A DNA stretch of 64,000 bases from CAZBWP01 sp964630265 (GTDB lineage Bacteria > Pseudomonadota > Alphaproteobacteria > Rhodospirillales > Defluviicoccaceae): positions 1 to 64,000 of the forward strand of contig CAZVRW010000002.1 in assembly GCA_964630265.1 (NCBI GenBank). Direction: 5' to 3'. The notes below the pieces were generated by a model. The model saw only the letters and a list, made by a program, of their open reading frames with translations. It did not search any database and had not been told where the DNA came from. A program made the position numbers and the translations under genes. Shown in pieces: positions 1 to 10,231 of this stretch (position 1 is the first letter of the stretch; every line of letters starts with the position of its first letter).

Positions 1-1
1 C

Positions 2-220
2 CTAGAACGCTTCGCTGCCGCGCGCGTCGAGACCGGTCCGGCGCCGGCGAACGCCGGCCATCAGCGCCTGTACATCGGCCGAGCGCACATGGTCGCGGGC
101 CATCATCAAGCGAATGATCGGGTCGGCGAGAATTTCCTCAAGCGTCGGTTCGAGTTTGAAAGACGCCGGTTCGGCGAACCGTGTCGTGGCCTTCAAGCCG
201 GTTTTTTCCGGCGCGCTCAT
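2..220 (-). CDS. small hypothetical protein
   Basis: This is a small protein of about 72 residues that I do not recognise as a named family. Its second half (LEEILADPIIRLMMARDHV) reads as a compact helical segment and ends in a basic stretch. The reading frame also extends upstream to a TTG at 295, with an ATG at 235. I chose the ATG at 220 because the longer N-terminus is basic and low in complexity, and no start has a convincing ribosome binding site. It is the last gene of the minus-strand run headed by the aminotransferase, 97 bp beyond mmsA, so it may be co-transcribed. Its stop codon is at the very edge of the window. No function is proposed. Confidence 0.5.
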   Translation of the reverse strand: MSAPEKTGLKATTRFAEPASFKLEPTLEEILADPIIRLMMARDHVRSADVQALMAGVRRRRTGLDARGSEAF

Positions 221-392
221 CTTTCGCCCGTGCATACCACTTCGCTTTCGCGGCCACGCACCCATCGCGCGCGGCGCCACCTTCGCGTTGTTCAACTTAA
301 CAATCTACTATGTTTCTTGGCAACTTTCAACGAGCGTCATGCGCTCCTCCACTTTACGCCGGGCCACCGCCGGATAACGTGCTGCCTTTGGT

Positions 393-1895
<1,503 letters not shown>

Positions 1896-1952
1896 CGGCC
1901 CTCCGTGGCGTGTCGGTGTCGGTTTCCATGCCCTGCGGTATGGCGGCGTCCG

Positions 1953-3071
1953 TCAGGCGGCAATCACCCGGTCGGCCGGGACGTACGCATAGCCGAGGTC
2001 GCGCGCCACCGCCGGGTGCGTCACCCGGCCGCGGTGGACGTTGAGGCCGTTGCGCAGGTGCGGATCGTCGGCCAGCGCCTGCCGGTGACCCTTGTCGGCG
2101 AGCGCCAGCATGAACGGCAGCGTCGCGTTGTTGAGCGCGAATGCCGAGGTGCGCGGTACAGCCCCCGGCATGTTGGTGACGCAGTAATGGACGACGCCGT
2201 CGACGATGTACGTGGGCTCGGCATGCGAGGTCGGCCGGCTGGTCTCGAAACAACCGCCCTGGTCGATGGAGATGTCCACCAGCACCGCCCCCGGTTTCAT
2301 TTGCGCGACCAGCGCGCGACTGACCAGCTTCGGCGCGGCGGCGCCGGGGATCAACACCGCGCCGATCACCAGATCCGCGGCGCGAACATAGCGCTCGATG
2401 GCGTCCCGGGTGGAATACATGGGGTTGAACTGTCGGCCGAACTGCATGTCCAACTGGTAGAGACGATCAAGGGACCGGTCGAGCACGGTGACATGGGCCT
2501 CCAGGCCCATGGCCATGCGTGCCGCGTTGGTGCCGGCGACGCCGCCGCCGAGGATCACCACGTTGGCCGCCTCGACGCCGGGGACGCCGCCGAGCAGGAT
2601 GCCGGCGCCCCCCTGTTCGCGCTCGAGGCAGTGCGCCCCCACTTGCACCGACATGCGCCCCGCCACCTCGCTCATGGGGGCGAGCAGCGGCAGGCCACCG
2701 TGGCCGTCGGTGACGGTCTCATAGGCAATGGCAACGCAGCCGGAGTTGACCAGCGCCCGCGTCTGCTCCGGGTCGGGGGCGAGATGCAGATAGGTGAACA
2801 GCACCTGCCCCTCGCGCAGCATGGCGCACTCCGCCGGCTGCGGCTCCTTGACCTTGACGATCATTTCGGCGGTGGCGAAGATCTCCGCAGCGGTGTCGAC
2901 GATGCGACCGCCCGCCGCCACATACTCCGCGTCGCCAACGCCGATGCCGCTGCCGGCCGAGTGTTCCACGAGGATCGTGTGGCCGCGGTCGGCGAGTTCA
3001 CGCACGCTCGGCGGCGTCAGCCCGACGCGAGCCTCCAGGATCTTGATCTCCTTGGGCACGCCGAGGATCAT
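1953..3071 (-). CDS. ald: alanine dehydrogenase
   Basis: A 372-residue NAD-dependent L-alanine dehydrogenase, converting alanine to pyruvate, ammonia and NADH. It begins MILGVPKEIK and shows the family blocks RVGLTPPSVREL, VKVKEPQP, YLHLAPD, the Rossmann motif VVILGGGVAGTNAA, and DISIDQGGCFETSRPT near the substrate site. The length matches the family (about 370). The frame runs 189 bases further upstream, but the ATG at 3071 preceded by GGAG gives the canonical N-terminus. It sits between the omega-aminotransferase and mmsA on the same strand with gaps of 56 and 57 bp. That placement suggests it regenerates the pyruvate consumed by the aminotransferase and releases the amino nitrogen as ammonium. 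Confidence 0.95.
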   Translation of the reverse strand: MILGVPKEIKILEARVGLTPPSVRELADRGHTILVEHSAGSGIGVGDAEYVAAGGRIVDTAAEIFATAEMIVKVKEPQPAECAMLREGQVLFTYLHLAPDPEQTRALVNSGCVAIAYETVTDGHGGLPLLAPMSEVAGRMSVQVGAHCLEREQGGAGILLGGVPGVEAANVVILGGGVAGTNAARMAMGLEAHVTVLDRSLDRLYQLDMQFGRQFNPMYSTRDAIERYVRAADLVIGAVLIPGAAAPKLVSRALVAQMKPGAVLVDISIDQGGCFETSRPTSHAEPTYIVDGVVHYCVTNMPGAVPRTSAFALNNATLPFMLALADKGHRQALADDPHLRNGLNVHRGRVTHPAVARDLGYAYVPADRVIAA

Positions 3072-3127
3072 CGTTGTCTCCTGCGCACGACACTTGCTCT
3101 CAAGGTCACATGTGTCCGGCGCGACGC

Positions 3128-4468
3128 CTACGCCACCTCGCGCAAAACGTCGCCGAGGATGCCGAACATCCGGTCGATGTGCGGTCTCTCCAGGATCAGC
3201 GGCGGCGACAGGGCGATGATGTCGCCCGTCGTCCGGACCATGAGGCCGCGTTCGTAGCACTTGAGGAAGACGTCAAGGGCGCGCTCCGTCGGCCGGCCCG
3301 GGATCGGCGCCAGCTCGATGCCGGCGATGAGCCCGAGATTGCGCAGGTCGATGACGTTGGGCAGGCCGCGGAGCGAATGCACCGCGTCCTCCCAATAGCC
3401 GGCAAGCCCGGCCGCGTGTTCGAACACCTGCTCCTCGCGATAAACCTCCAGGGCGGCGAGGGCGGCGGCACAGGCGAGCGGATGGCCCGAGTAGGTGTAG
3501 CCGTGAAAGAACTCGATGGCGAATTCGGGTCCGTGCATGAAGGCGTCATGGATCTCCCGCCGCACGGCGACGCCGCCCATCGGCACGACGCCGCTGGTCA
3601 TGCCCTTGGCGAAGGTGACGATATCGGGCTGGACGCCGAAGTGGTCCATGGCGAACGGCGCGCCCAGGCGACCGAAGCCGGTGATCACCTCATCGAAGAT
3701 GAGCAGGATACCGTATTGATCGCACAGGGCGCGAAGGCGCTCGAGATAGCCCTTGGGGGGCAACAGGACGCCGGCCGACCCGGCCAGCGGCTCGACGATC
3801 ACCGCTGCGATGGTCTCGGCGGTGTTCAACGCGACGAGGCGTTCCAACGCGTCGGCGAGATGGGCGCCCCACTCCGGCTGGCCGCGCGAGAACGCGTTAT
3901 GTTCCAGGTCGTGGGTGTGCGGCAGGTGATGGACGCCGGGCAGGCCGAGCCCGAACAGCTTGCGGTTGTTGGCGATGCCGCCGACGGAGATGCCGCCGAA
4001 GCCGACCCCGTGATAGCCGCGCTCGCGCCCGATCAGCCGCGACCGCAGGGCGTCGCCGCGCACCCGGTGGTAGGCGAGAGCGATCTTCAGGGCGGTGTCG
4101 GCCGCCTCCGAACCCGAATTGACGAAGAAGAACCGGTCGAGACCGACCGGCATCACCTCGGCGAGCCGCGCCGCATACTCGAACGCCAGCGGATGGCTCA
4201 TCTGGAACGGCGGAGCGTAGTCGAGCCGCGCCACCTGCCGCTGCACCGCCTCGACGATGCGGCGGTTGTTGTGCCCGGCGTTGCAGCACCACAGACCGGC
4301 GGTGCCGTCGAGAATCGTCCGGCCGTCGTGCGCCGTGTACTCCATGCCATCGGCGGCGACGAGCAGACGCGGGTGCGCCTTGAAATGCCGATTGGCGGTG
4401 AACGGCATCCACAGGTTCTGCAGGTCGTTGGGACTGGCCGGCGGGGCGTCCGGCGCGATCGGGGTCAT
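3128..4468 (-). CDS. class III aminotransferase, probably beta-alanine:pyruvate
   Basis: A 446-residue PLP-dependent class III aminotransferase. The N-terminus LQNLWMPFTANRHFKAHPRL is typical of beta-alanine--pyruvate transaminases, as is the glycine-rich stretch DGTAGLWCCNAGH. LLIFDEVITGFGRLG precedes the PLP-lysine region FAKGMTSGVVPMGG, and EFFHGYTYSGHP marks the second half. The ATG at 4468 follows GGGAG at nine bases. The open frame continues to 4753 through the upstream 25-bp repeats, which is unlikely to be coding. It heads the run aminotransferase-ald-mmsA, which fits beta-alanine catabolism to malonate semialdehyde. Other omega-amino acids or polyamine-derived substrates cannot be excluded from sequence alone. 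Confidence 0.88.
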   Translation of the reverse strand: MTPIAPDAPPASPNDLQNLWMPFTANRHFKAHPRLLVAADGMEYTAHDGRTILDGTAGLWCCNAGHNNRRIVEAVQRQVARLDYAPPFQMSHPLAFEYAARLAEVMPVGLDRFFFVNSGSEAADTALKIALAYHRVRGDALRSRLIGRERGYHGVGFGGISVGGIANNRKLFGLGLPGVHHLPHTHDLEHNAFSRGQPEWGAHLADALERLVALNTAETIAAVIVEPLAGSAGVLLPPKGYLERLRALCDQYGILLIFDEVITGFGRLGAPFAMDHFGVQPDIVTFAKGMTSGVVPMGGVAVRREIHDAFMHGPEFAIEFFHGYTYSGHPLACAAALAALEVYREEQVFEHAAGLAGYWEDAVHSLRGLPNVIDLRNLGLIAGIELAPIPGRPTERALDVFLKCYERGLMVRTTGDIIALSPPLILERPHIDRMFGILGDVLREVA

Positions 4469-4914
4469 GGCGGGACGCTCCCTGCTCCCGGAAAAACGCA
4501 ATGTCCTGATAACACACGCGCGAAGCGCCCTGGCAAGCGCAATGTCGTGCAGCCATCCGGGCCGCAATGTCGTGCGGTCATCCGGGCCGCAATGTCGTGC
4601 GGCCATCCGGGCCGCGATATCCCGCGGCCATCCGAGGCGACGATCGCGCCGCCGGCCCCGGTCGCCGCCCGCCGTTAACCGATTGTTGTCGGTTGCGCCG
4701 TTATCACCGCGGCGCCGGCCGTCCACGCTCGCGCTGGCGACGGTCCGCAGCATCGATGCTCGTTTCCAGTGGGCACCGAGGCCATGGCGTCGTCATCGCA
4801 TGCTGGTCCCGGCGGTGACCCGAAAACAAGGAGACCGCGTGCGAGCGGCAATGACGTCCGTTTTCCACAAGCGGTCGACGGCGTGGCTCCCGGCGGGAAG
4901 GTGGTTGCGGATCC
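4469..4914. other. intergenic region between divergent catabolic genes
   Basis: This 446-bp gap separates the minus-strand beta-alanine run from the plus-strand hydantoinase gene. It contains the four-copy 25-bp repeat (4539-4638), about 70 bp upstream of the aminotransferase start. The rest is GC-rich with no gene, RNA or operator that I can support, although both divergent promoters must lie here. Confidence 0.6.
4539..4638. repeat. four tandem copies of a 25-bp unit
   Basis: Four head-to-tail 25-bp copies occur at 4539, 4564, 4589 and 4614. The core of the unit is GCAATGTCGTGC followed by a CATCCGGGCC block. Copies 1-3 differ at one or two positions; copy 4 is more diverged (GCGATATCCCGC). 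The array lies in the 5' region of the aminotransferase gene and could be a minisatellite or an array of regulator half-sites. The copies are contiguous, so this is not CRISPR. Confidence 0.85.
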
Positions 4915-7900
4915 ATGATCATCACGCAGGTTGCCCCAGAGCCGACGGTCGACAGCGCCGAGGGCGGGATCGACGGCAAGCAATGGTCCTTCTGGGTCGA
5001 CCGGGGCGGAACCTTTACGGATATCGTCGGGCGACGCCCCGACGGCTCCCTGGTCACGCGCAAGCTGCTGTCCGAGAACCCGGAACACTACACGGACGCG
5101 GCGGTGCATGGGATCCGGGAGTTGCTTGGGTTGGCCGCCGATCAGCCGATGTCGCCCGCCGTGGTTCAGCACGTCAAGATGGGCACCACCGTGGCAACGA
5201 ACGCGCTGCTCGAGCGCAAGGGCGAGCCGACGCTGCTCGTCGTCACCCGAGGGTTTCGCGACGCGCTCAGGATCGGCTACCAGAACCGGCCGCAGATCTT
5301 CAGTCTCGAGATCACCCGTCCACCGGCGCTCTACGCCGCCGTGATCGAGGTCGACGAGCGGATTGGCGCCGACGGGACGATCTTGCGACCGCTCGATGTC
5401 GCTGCGGCGCAACGGGACCTGGAAGCCGCCTACGCGCGTGGCCTCCGATCGGTCGCCATCACGTTGATGCACGGCTACCGCTTCACCGAACACGAGGAGC
5501 GGATCGAGCGGATCGCCCGCGACATCGGCTTTCACCAGGTCAGCGCCAGCTGCCGGGTGAGCCCGTTGATGAAGTTCGTCTCGCGCGGCGACACCACCGT
5601 GGTCGACGCCTATCTCTCGCCGGTCCTGCGCCGCTACGTGGATCGGCTGTCCGGGGAATTGGGCGGCGTCCGGCTGTTCTTCATGCAATCGAACGGCGGC
5701 CTGACCGATGCACGGCGGCTGCAGGGCAAGGACGCCATCCTGTCGGGACCGGCGGGCGGCATCGTCGGCGCCGCGCGTACCGCCGCGATCGCCGGCTTCG
5801 ACAAGATCATCTCCTTTGACATGGGCGGCACGTCGACGGACGTCGCCCACTACAACGGCGACTATGAGCGCGAGTTCGAATCCGAACTGGACGGCGTGCG
5901 GCTGCGCGTGCCGATGCTGCAGATTCACACCGTCGCTGCCGGCGGCGGCTCGATCCTGGGCTTCGATGGCGCTCGCTTCCGCGTCGGTCCGCACTCCGCC
6001 GGCGCCAATCCCGGCCCCGCGAGCTACCGGCGCGGCGGTCCGTTGACGCTCACCGACGCCAACCTCCTGCTCGGCCGGATCTCGGCCGATCTGTTCCCCA
6101 AGGTGTTCGGCGCGAATGGCGCCGAGGGGCTGGATGCCGCCAGGGTCGGCGAGGCGTTCCGGGCGCTCACCGCCGAGGTCGAGTTGCACACCGGACGGGC
6201 GACGACGCCGGAGGAGGTGGCGCTCGGCTTCCGCCGCGTCGCCATCGAGAACATGGCGAACGCCATCAAGAAGATCTCGACGCAGCGCGGCTACGACATC
6301 ACCCGCTACACGCTGACCTGCTTCGGCGGCGCCGGCGGTCAGCACGCCTGCGACATCGCCGACACGCTCGGCCTGTGCCGGATCCTCGTGCATCCCCTCG
6401 CCGGCGTGCTGTCGGCCTATGGCCTCGGCCTTGCCGATCTGCGGGCGATGCGCGAACAGGCGATCGAAAAACCGATCAGCCAGCACTTGGTGCTGCACCT
6501 CAGCCATCAACTGGCGCAGATGGCCGCCGAGGCGACCGCCGAGGTGAAGCGGCAGGGCCACGAGGGCGGCGACGTCATGGCCATCAGCCGCGTGCATCTC
6601 CGCTACGAAGGCAGCGACACGCCGCTGATCGTCGAGTTCGCCGACTATCGCGGCATCATCGAGCGCTTCGAAGCGGCGCACCGGCAACGCTTCGGCTTTC
6701 TGATGCCCGACAAGGGCCACGTCGTCGAGGCGATCTCCGTGGAGGCGGTCGGCATCGTCACCTCCGAGGAAACGGTCACCCCGGAGACGGAGCGCGCAAC
6801 GCCGCTGGAGCCGCTGGCCAGCACCCGCATCTACGCCGAGGGGCGATGGACGCCGGCGCCGGTCTATGGCTATCAGGATCTGCTGCCGGGCGACCGCATC
6901 GAGGGGTCGGCGATCATCATCGAGCCGAACAGTACCATCGTCGTCGAGAACGGCTGGGCCGGCTCGCTCACCGGTCGCAAGCACCTGGTGATGACGCGGA
7001 TGCAACCGCTCGCCCGAGCGCACGCCGTCGGCACCCGCGTCGATCCGGTGATGCTGGAGATCTTCAACAACACCTTCATGTCCATCGCTGAACAGATGGG
7101 CGTGATCCTGCAGAACACCGCGTATTCGGTGAACATCAAGGAACGGCTCGACTTCTCCTGTGCCGTCTTCGACTCGGTCGGCAATCTGGTCGCCAACGCG
7201 CCGCACATCCCGGTGCATCTCGGCTCCATGGGCGAGAGTGTCCGCGCCATCATCGCCGCGAACGGCTGGCGGATCCGGCCGGGCGACGTCTTCGCCATGA
7301 ACACGCCGCTGAAGGGCGGCACCCATCTGCCCGACATTACGGTGATCACGCCGGTGTTCGATGTCGCCGATGCGGAGATCCTGTTCTACGTCGCCAGCCG
7401 CGGCCACCACGCCGATGTCGGCGGCATCACGCCGGGGTCGATGCCACCCAACAGTCGGACGCTGATGGAAGAGGGCGCGATCATCGACAACTTCAAGCTG
7501 ATCGATGCGGGACGCTTCCGCGAGCGGGAGATGATCGACCTCCTGCTCGCCTCGCCATACCCGGCGCGCAATCCGCAGCAGAACATCTTCGATCTCCGCG
7601 CTCAGGTGGCAGCCAACGAGAAGGGTGTCGCCGAGTTGCGGAAGCTCGTCGACGACTATGGGCTCGACGTGGTCAACGCCTACATGACGCACGTTCAGGA
7701 TAATGCCGAGGAGCAGGTCCGGCGGGTCTTCGAACGGCTCGAAGGCGGCAAGAGCACCGCGGCCATGGACGGCGGCGAGCAGATCACCGTGGACATCAGC
7801 ATCGATCCGATCCGGCGATGCGCGCGCATCGACTTTTCCGAGAGCAGCCCGGAGCAGCCCAACAACTTCAATGCGCCCTTGGCGGTCTGCCGGGCCGCCG

Positions 7901-8730
7901 TGCTCTACGTCATCCGCAGCCTGGTCAAGGACGACATCCCGCTGAACGAGGGCTGCCTCAAGCCGGTGGAGATCATCGTGCCGAAGGGCTCCATCCTCAA
8001 TCCCCGGGATGGCGCCGCGGTGGTCGCCGGCAATGTCGAAACCAGCCAGGTGATCTGCAACGCGCTCTACCGCGCCCTCGGTGTCATGGCCGGCTCGCAG
8101 GGGACGATGAACAACTTCACCTTCGGCAACGGCGCCTATCAGTATTACGAGACGATCGGCGGCGGCTCCGGCGCGGGCGCGACGTTCGACGGCGCCGATG
8201 CCGTTCACACCAACATGACCAACTCGCGGCTCACCGATCCGGAGGTGCTGGAATGGCGCTATCCGGTGCTGGTCGACAGCTTCGAGGTGCGCGAGGGCTC
8301 CGGCGGCCGCGGCCGGCAGAGCGGCGGCAACGGCCTGGTCCGGCGGATCCGCTTCCTCGAACCGATGACCGCGGCCATCGTCTCGGGCTACCGGGTCGTC
8401 GCGCCGCAGGGGGTGGATGGCGGCGAGGCCGGTCTGGCCGGCCGTAACCGCGTCGAGCGCGCCGACGGGACGACCCTAAACCTCGCCGGGACCGACTGCT
8501 TCGACATGCAGCCGAACGACGTGTTCGTCATCGAGACGCCGGGCGGCGCCGGGTTCGGCGCGCCGCCGGGGGCCGAGGCGCTCCCACCGTTCGACGTTGC
8601 AGACGAGATGGCGACCGTTGTCGTTGGGGAGACCGGCGGCAAGGGAGGGGGCGACGATCCCGAGCGGACGCGGCGATCGGGCTGCGCTGCCTGTCGCGCC
8701 CGCTACGGGGCGGAGGCACTGGGCGTCTGA
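4915..8730 (+). CDS. single-chain hydantoinase/5-oxoprolinase (HyuA-HyuB fusion)
   Basis: A 1271-residue ATP-dependent hydantoinase/oxoprolinase in which the HyuA-like and HyuB-like halves are fused, as in bacterial 5-oxoprolinases. Residues about 25-690 are HyuA-like: DRGGTFTDIVGRRPDG is the first phosphate-binding block, FDMGGTSTDVAHYNGDY the second, and TCFGGAGGQHACDIAD the third. Residues about 700-1240 are HyuB-like, starting at DPVMLEIFNNTFMSIAEQMG and including GGTHLPDITVITPVF. The family cleaves cyclic amides (5-oxoproline, hydantoins, N-methylhydantoin) at the cost of ATP; the substrate here is unknown. The last 30 or so residues are an unusual Arg/Cys-containing tail. The ATG at 4915 has only a distant GGGAAGG. 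It is divergent from the beta-alanine genes, which might point to reductive pyrimidine or hydantoin breakdown. Confidence 0.9.
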   Translation: MIITQVAPEPTVDSAEGGIDGKQWSFWVDRGGTFTDIVGRRPDGSLVTRKLLSENPEHYTDAAVHGIRELLGLAADQPMSPAVVQHVKMGTTVATNALLERKGEPTLLVVTRGFRDALRIGYQNRPQIFSLEITRPPALYAAVIEVDERIGADGTILRPLDVAAAQRDLEAAYARGLRSVAITLMHGYRFTEHEERIERIARDIGFHQVSASCRVSPLMKFVSRGDTTVVDAYLSPVLRRYVDRLSGELGGVRLFFMQSNGGLTDARRLQGKDAILSGPAGGIVGAARTAAIAGFDKIISFDMGGTSTDVAHYNGDYEREFESELDGVRLRVPMLQIHTVAAGGGSILGFDGARFRVGPHSAGANPGPASYRRGGPLTLTDANLLLGRISADLFPKVFGANGAEGLDAARVGEAFRALTAEVELHTGRATTPEEVALGFRRVAIENMANAIKKISTQRGYDITRYTLTCFGGAGGQHACDIADTLGLCRILVHPLAGVLSAYGLGLADLRAMREQAIEKPISQHLVLHLSHQLAQMAAEATAEVKRQGHEGGDVMAISRVHLRYEGSDTPLIVEFADYRGIIERFEAAHRQRFGFLMPDKGHVVEAISVEAVGIVTSEETVTPETERATPLEPLASTRIYAEGRWTPAPVYGYQDLLPGDRIEGSAIIIEPNSTIVVENGWAGSLTGRKHLVMTRMQPLARAHAVGTRVDPVMLEIFNNTFMSIAEQMGVILQNTAYSVNIKERLDFSCAVFDSVGNLVANAPHIPVHLGSMGESVRAIIAANGWRIRPGDVFAMNTPLKGGTHLPDITVITPVFDVADAEILFYVASRGHHADVGGITPGSMPPNSRTLMEEGAIIDNFKLIDAGRFREREMIDLLLASPYPARNPQQNIFDLRAQVAANEKGVAELRKLVDDYGLDVVNAYMTHVQDNAEEQVRRVFERLEGGKSTAAMDGGEQITVDISIDPIRRCARIDFSESSPEQPNNFNAPLAVCRAAVLYVIRSLVKDDIPLNEGCLKPVEIIVPKGSILNPRDGAAVVAGNVETSQVICNALYRALGVMAGSQGTMNNFTFGNGAYQYYETIGGGSGAGATFDGADAVHTNMTNSRLTDPEVLEWRYPVLVDSFEVREGSGGRGRQSGGNGLVRRIRFLEPMTAAIVSGYRVVAPQGVDGGEAGLAGRNRVERADGTTLNLAGTDCFDMQPNDVFVIETPGGAGFGAPPGAEALPPFDVADEMATVVVGETGGKGGGDDPERTRRSGCAACRARYGAEALGV

Positions 8731-8911
8731 TGGCCGGCCGATCACCTCCCGAGTGACCGGCCCCCCGGTGGGCTGTGAGCGTAACCGCTTTGCGGTCGCC
8801 GATGCCGCTCTCCGGCCGATGGCGACGGCGATCCTTAAGCGTTTCTTAGCGAGCCTGGCGCTATCACCGCGGCGACGCCCGGTTCTTCCCGCAACAGACT
8901 TGGTGCCCCTG

Positions 8912-10153
8912 ATGTCCGACAGCCACGCCATGCCTTTCGATCATGACCGCAGGGACGCCGCCGGGGGGGACCGCCGGCTGCTGCATCGCGGCGATGACGG
9001 ACGACGCGGCGACGATGTCGCCCCGACGCACAATCCCCTGCCACGAGCGGCGGTTGCCGCGGCCCCCGCCGCCGATCGGCCGGCGCGGTACCTGGCGGTG
9101 CTCGGCCTCGCCTTCGTGCTGCTGTGGGGCGCGATCATCGTCGCCAACCTGCGTCTCAATCCGCTGGTCTACGACTCGGCCGCGCAGGCCCACGTGGCCG
9201 AGGCGTTCGTCGCCGGCCAGTCCTATGGCGTGTTCGACCTGAACATCGACATGCGCGGACTGCGCCGCGAGCACATCAAGCGGCTGCCCGTGGCGCCCGA
9301 GATCGCCGTCATCGGTGCCAGCCACTGGCAGGAGGGCGTCAGTAGCCTGTTTCCCGGGCGGGATGTCTACAATGCCCATGTCCACCGCGACTACTACGAG
9401 GACATCCTGGCGGTGGTGGAAATGTTCGTCGCCAGCGACCGGCTGCCCAAGACGCTGATCATCAGCATTCGCGAGTTGACTTTCACGCCGCCGGCGGAGC
9501 GCACCGATTTTCTCTGGCTCGCCGGCCTCGCGGACTACCGGGCGATGGCACGGCGGCTCGGCATCGCGCCGCACGCTTGGTTCGAAACCTTCCGCATCAG
9601 CCCGTGGCTCGACCTGACCTCGCTGCCGGCGGCGTGGGATGGCGCCAGGCGGTGGCTGCTGGCCGATGAACGGCCGGGGCCGACCCACCGGACCACGGCG
9701 CGCGGTCTCGACATCCTGCACCCCGCCGGTTTCATTACCTGGTCGGACGAGCACGAGGCGCTGTTCACGCCGGCCCGGGCCATCGACGAGGCGCAGAAGG
9801 AGTTCGACTTCTCGAAGGGACGCCGCATCACCATCGATGCGGACGCCGTCGACGCCATCGACCGGCTGCTCGGCTTCCTCGTTGACCGCGGCGTTCGGGT
9901 GATCCTGGTGCACCCGCCGTTCAACCCCGTCTACCACGATCAACTCATCGAGACCCCCTACGGCGACGACATGGAGCGGCTCGTCGCGGTCTCCGCCGAC
10001 CTCGCCGAACGGCACGGGCTGGCCGTCGTCGGCAGCTTCGATGCGACGGAGATCGGCTGCGACAGAACGATGTTCATCGACTCCCAGCATGGGCGCCCGG
10101 CGTGCCTCGGCAAGCTGGTGGCGCGGATGCCGCTCGGACGATCGCAGGACTGA
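8912..10153 (+). CDS. membrane-anchored SGNH-family protein, DltD-like position
   Basis: A 413-residue protein with one membrane segment (about residues 60-79) and a long outer domain resembling SGNH-fold acyl-transfer proteins that partner MBOAT enzymes. Block I is visible as GASHWQEG with the candidate nucleophile Ser137. Near the C-terminus, FIDSQHG supplies a DxxH pair (Asp390, His393), completing a plausible Ser-Asp-His triad. The open frame extends upstream into the hydantoinase gene; the ATG at 8912 is chosen as the first start outside it, although the stretch before the membrane segment is low in complexity. It heads a run with an MBOAT enzyme, an acyl carrier protein and an adenylation enzyme, a DltD-B-C-A set. 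The role in transferring an activated residue to an envelope polymer is inferred. Confidence 0.75.
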   Translation: MSDSHAMPFDHDRRDAAGGDRRLLHRGDDGRRGDDVAPTHNPLPRAAVAAAPAADRPARYLAVLGLAFVLLWGAIIVANLRLNPLVYDSAAQAHVAEAFVAGQSYGVFDLNIDMRGLRREHIKRLPVAPEIAVIGASHWQEGVSSLFPGRDVYNAHVHRDYYEDILAVVEMFVASDRLPKTLIISIRELTFTPPAERTDFLWLAGLADYRAMARRLGIAPHAWFETFRISPWLDLTSLPAAWDGARRWLLADERPGPTHRTTARGLDILHPAGFITWSDEHEALFTPARAIDEAQKEFDFSKGRRITIDADAVDAIDRLLGFLVDRGVRVILVHPPFNPVYHDQLIETPYGDDMERLVAVSADLAERHGLAVVGSFDATEIGCDRTMFIDSQHGRPACLGKLVARMPLGRSQD

Positions 10154-10231
10154 CTATGGAAGCGTCGGGCGGCGGCTTCGCGGCCGAGCCGCGCGCCACG
10201 AGACCGGACCAGAAGGGGAGTGCAGGTTGAG

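Noticed and set aside
4675..8208. 1177-codon minus-strand open frame under the hydantoinase gene
   Set aside because: It has the same composition artefact; the plus-strand frame has unmistakable HyuA/HyuB motifs throughout.
8733..8760. Hairpin after the hydantoinase gene
   Set aside because: The arms pair only with a four-base bulge and no T-run follows, so I do not call a terminator.
4699..8892. Shared TATCACCGCGGCG string near 4702 and 8870
   Set aside because: A 13-base GC-rich match without flanking similarity or consistent position relative to genes is probably chance.
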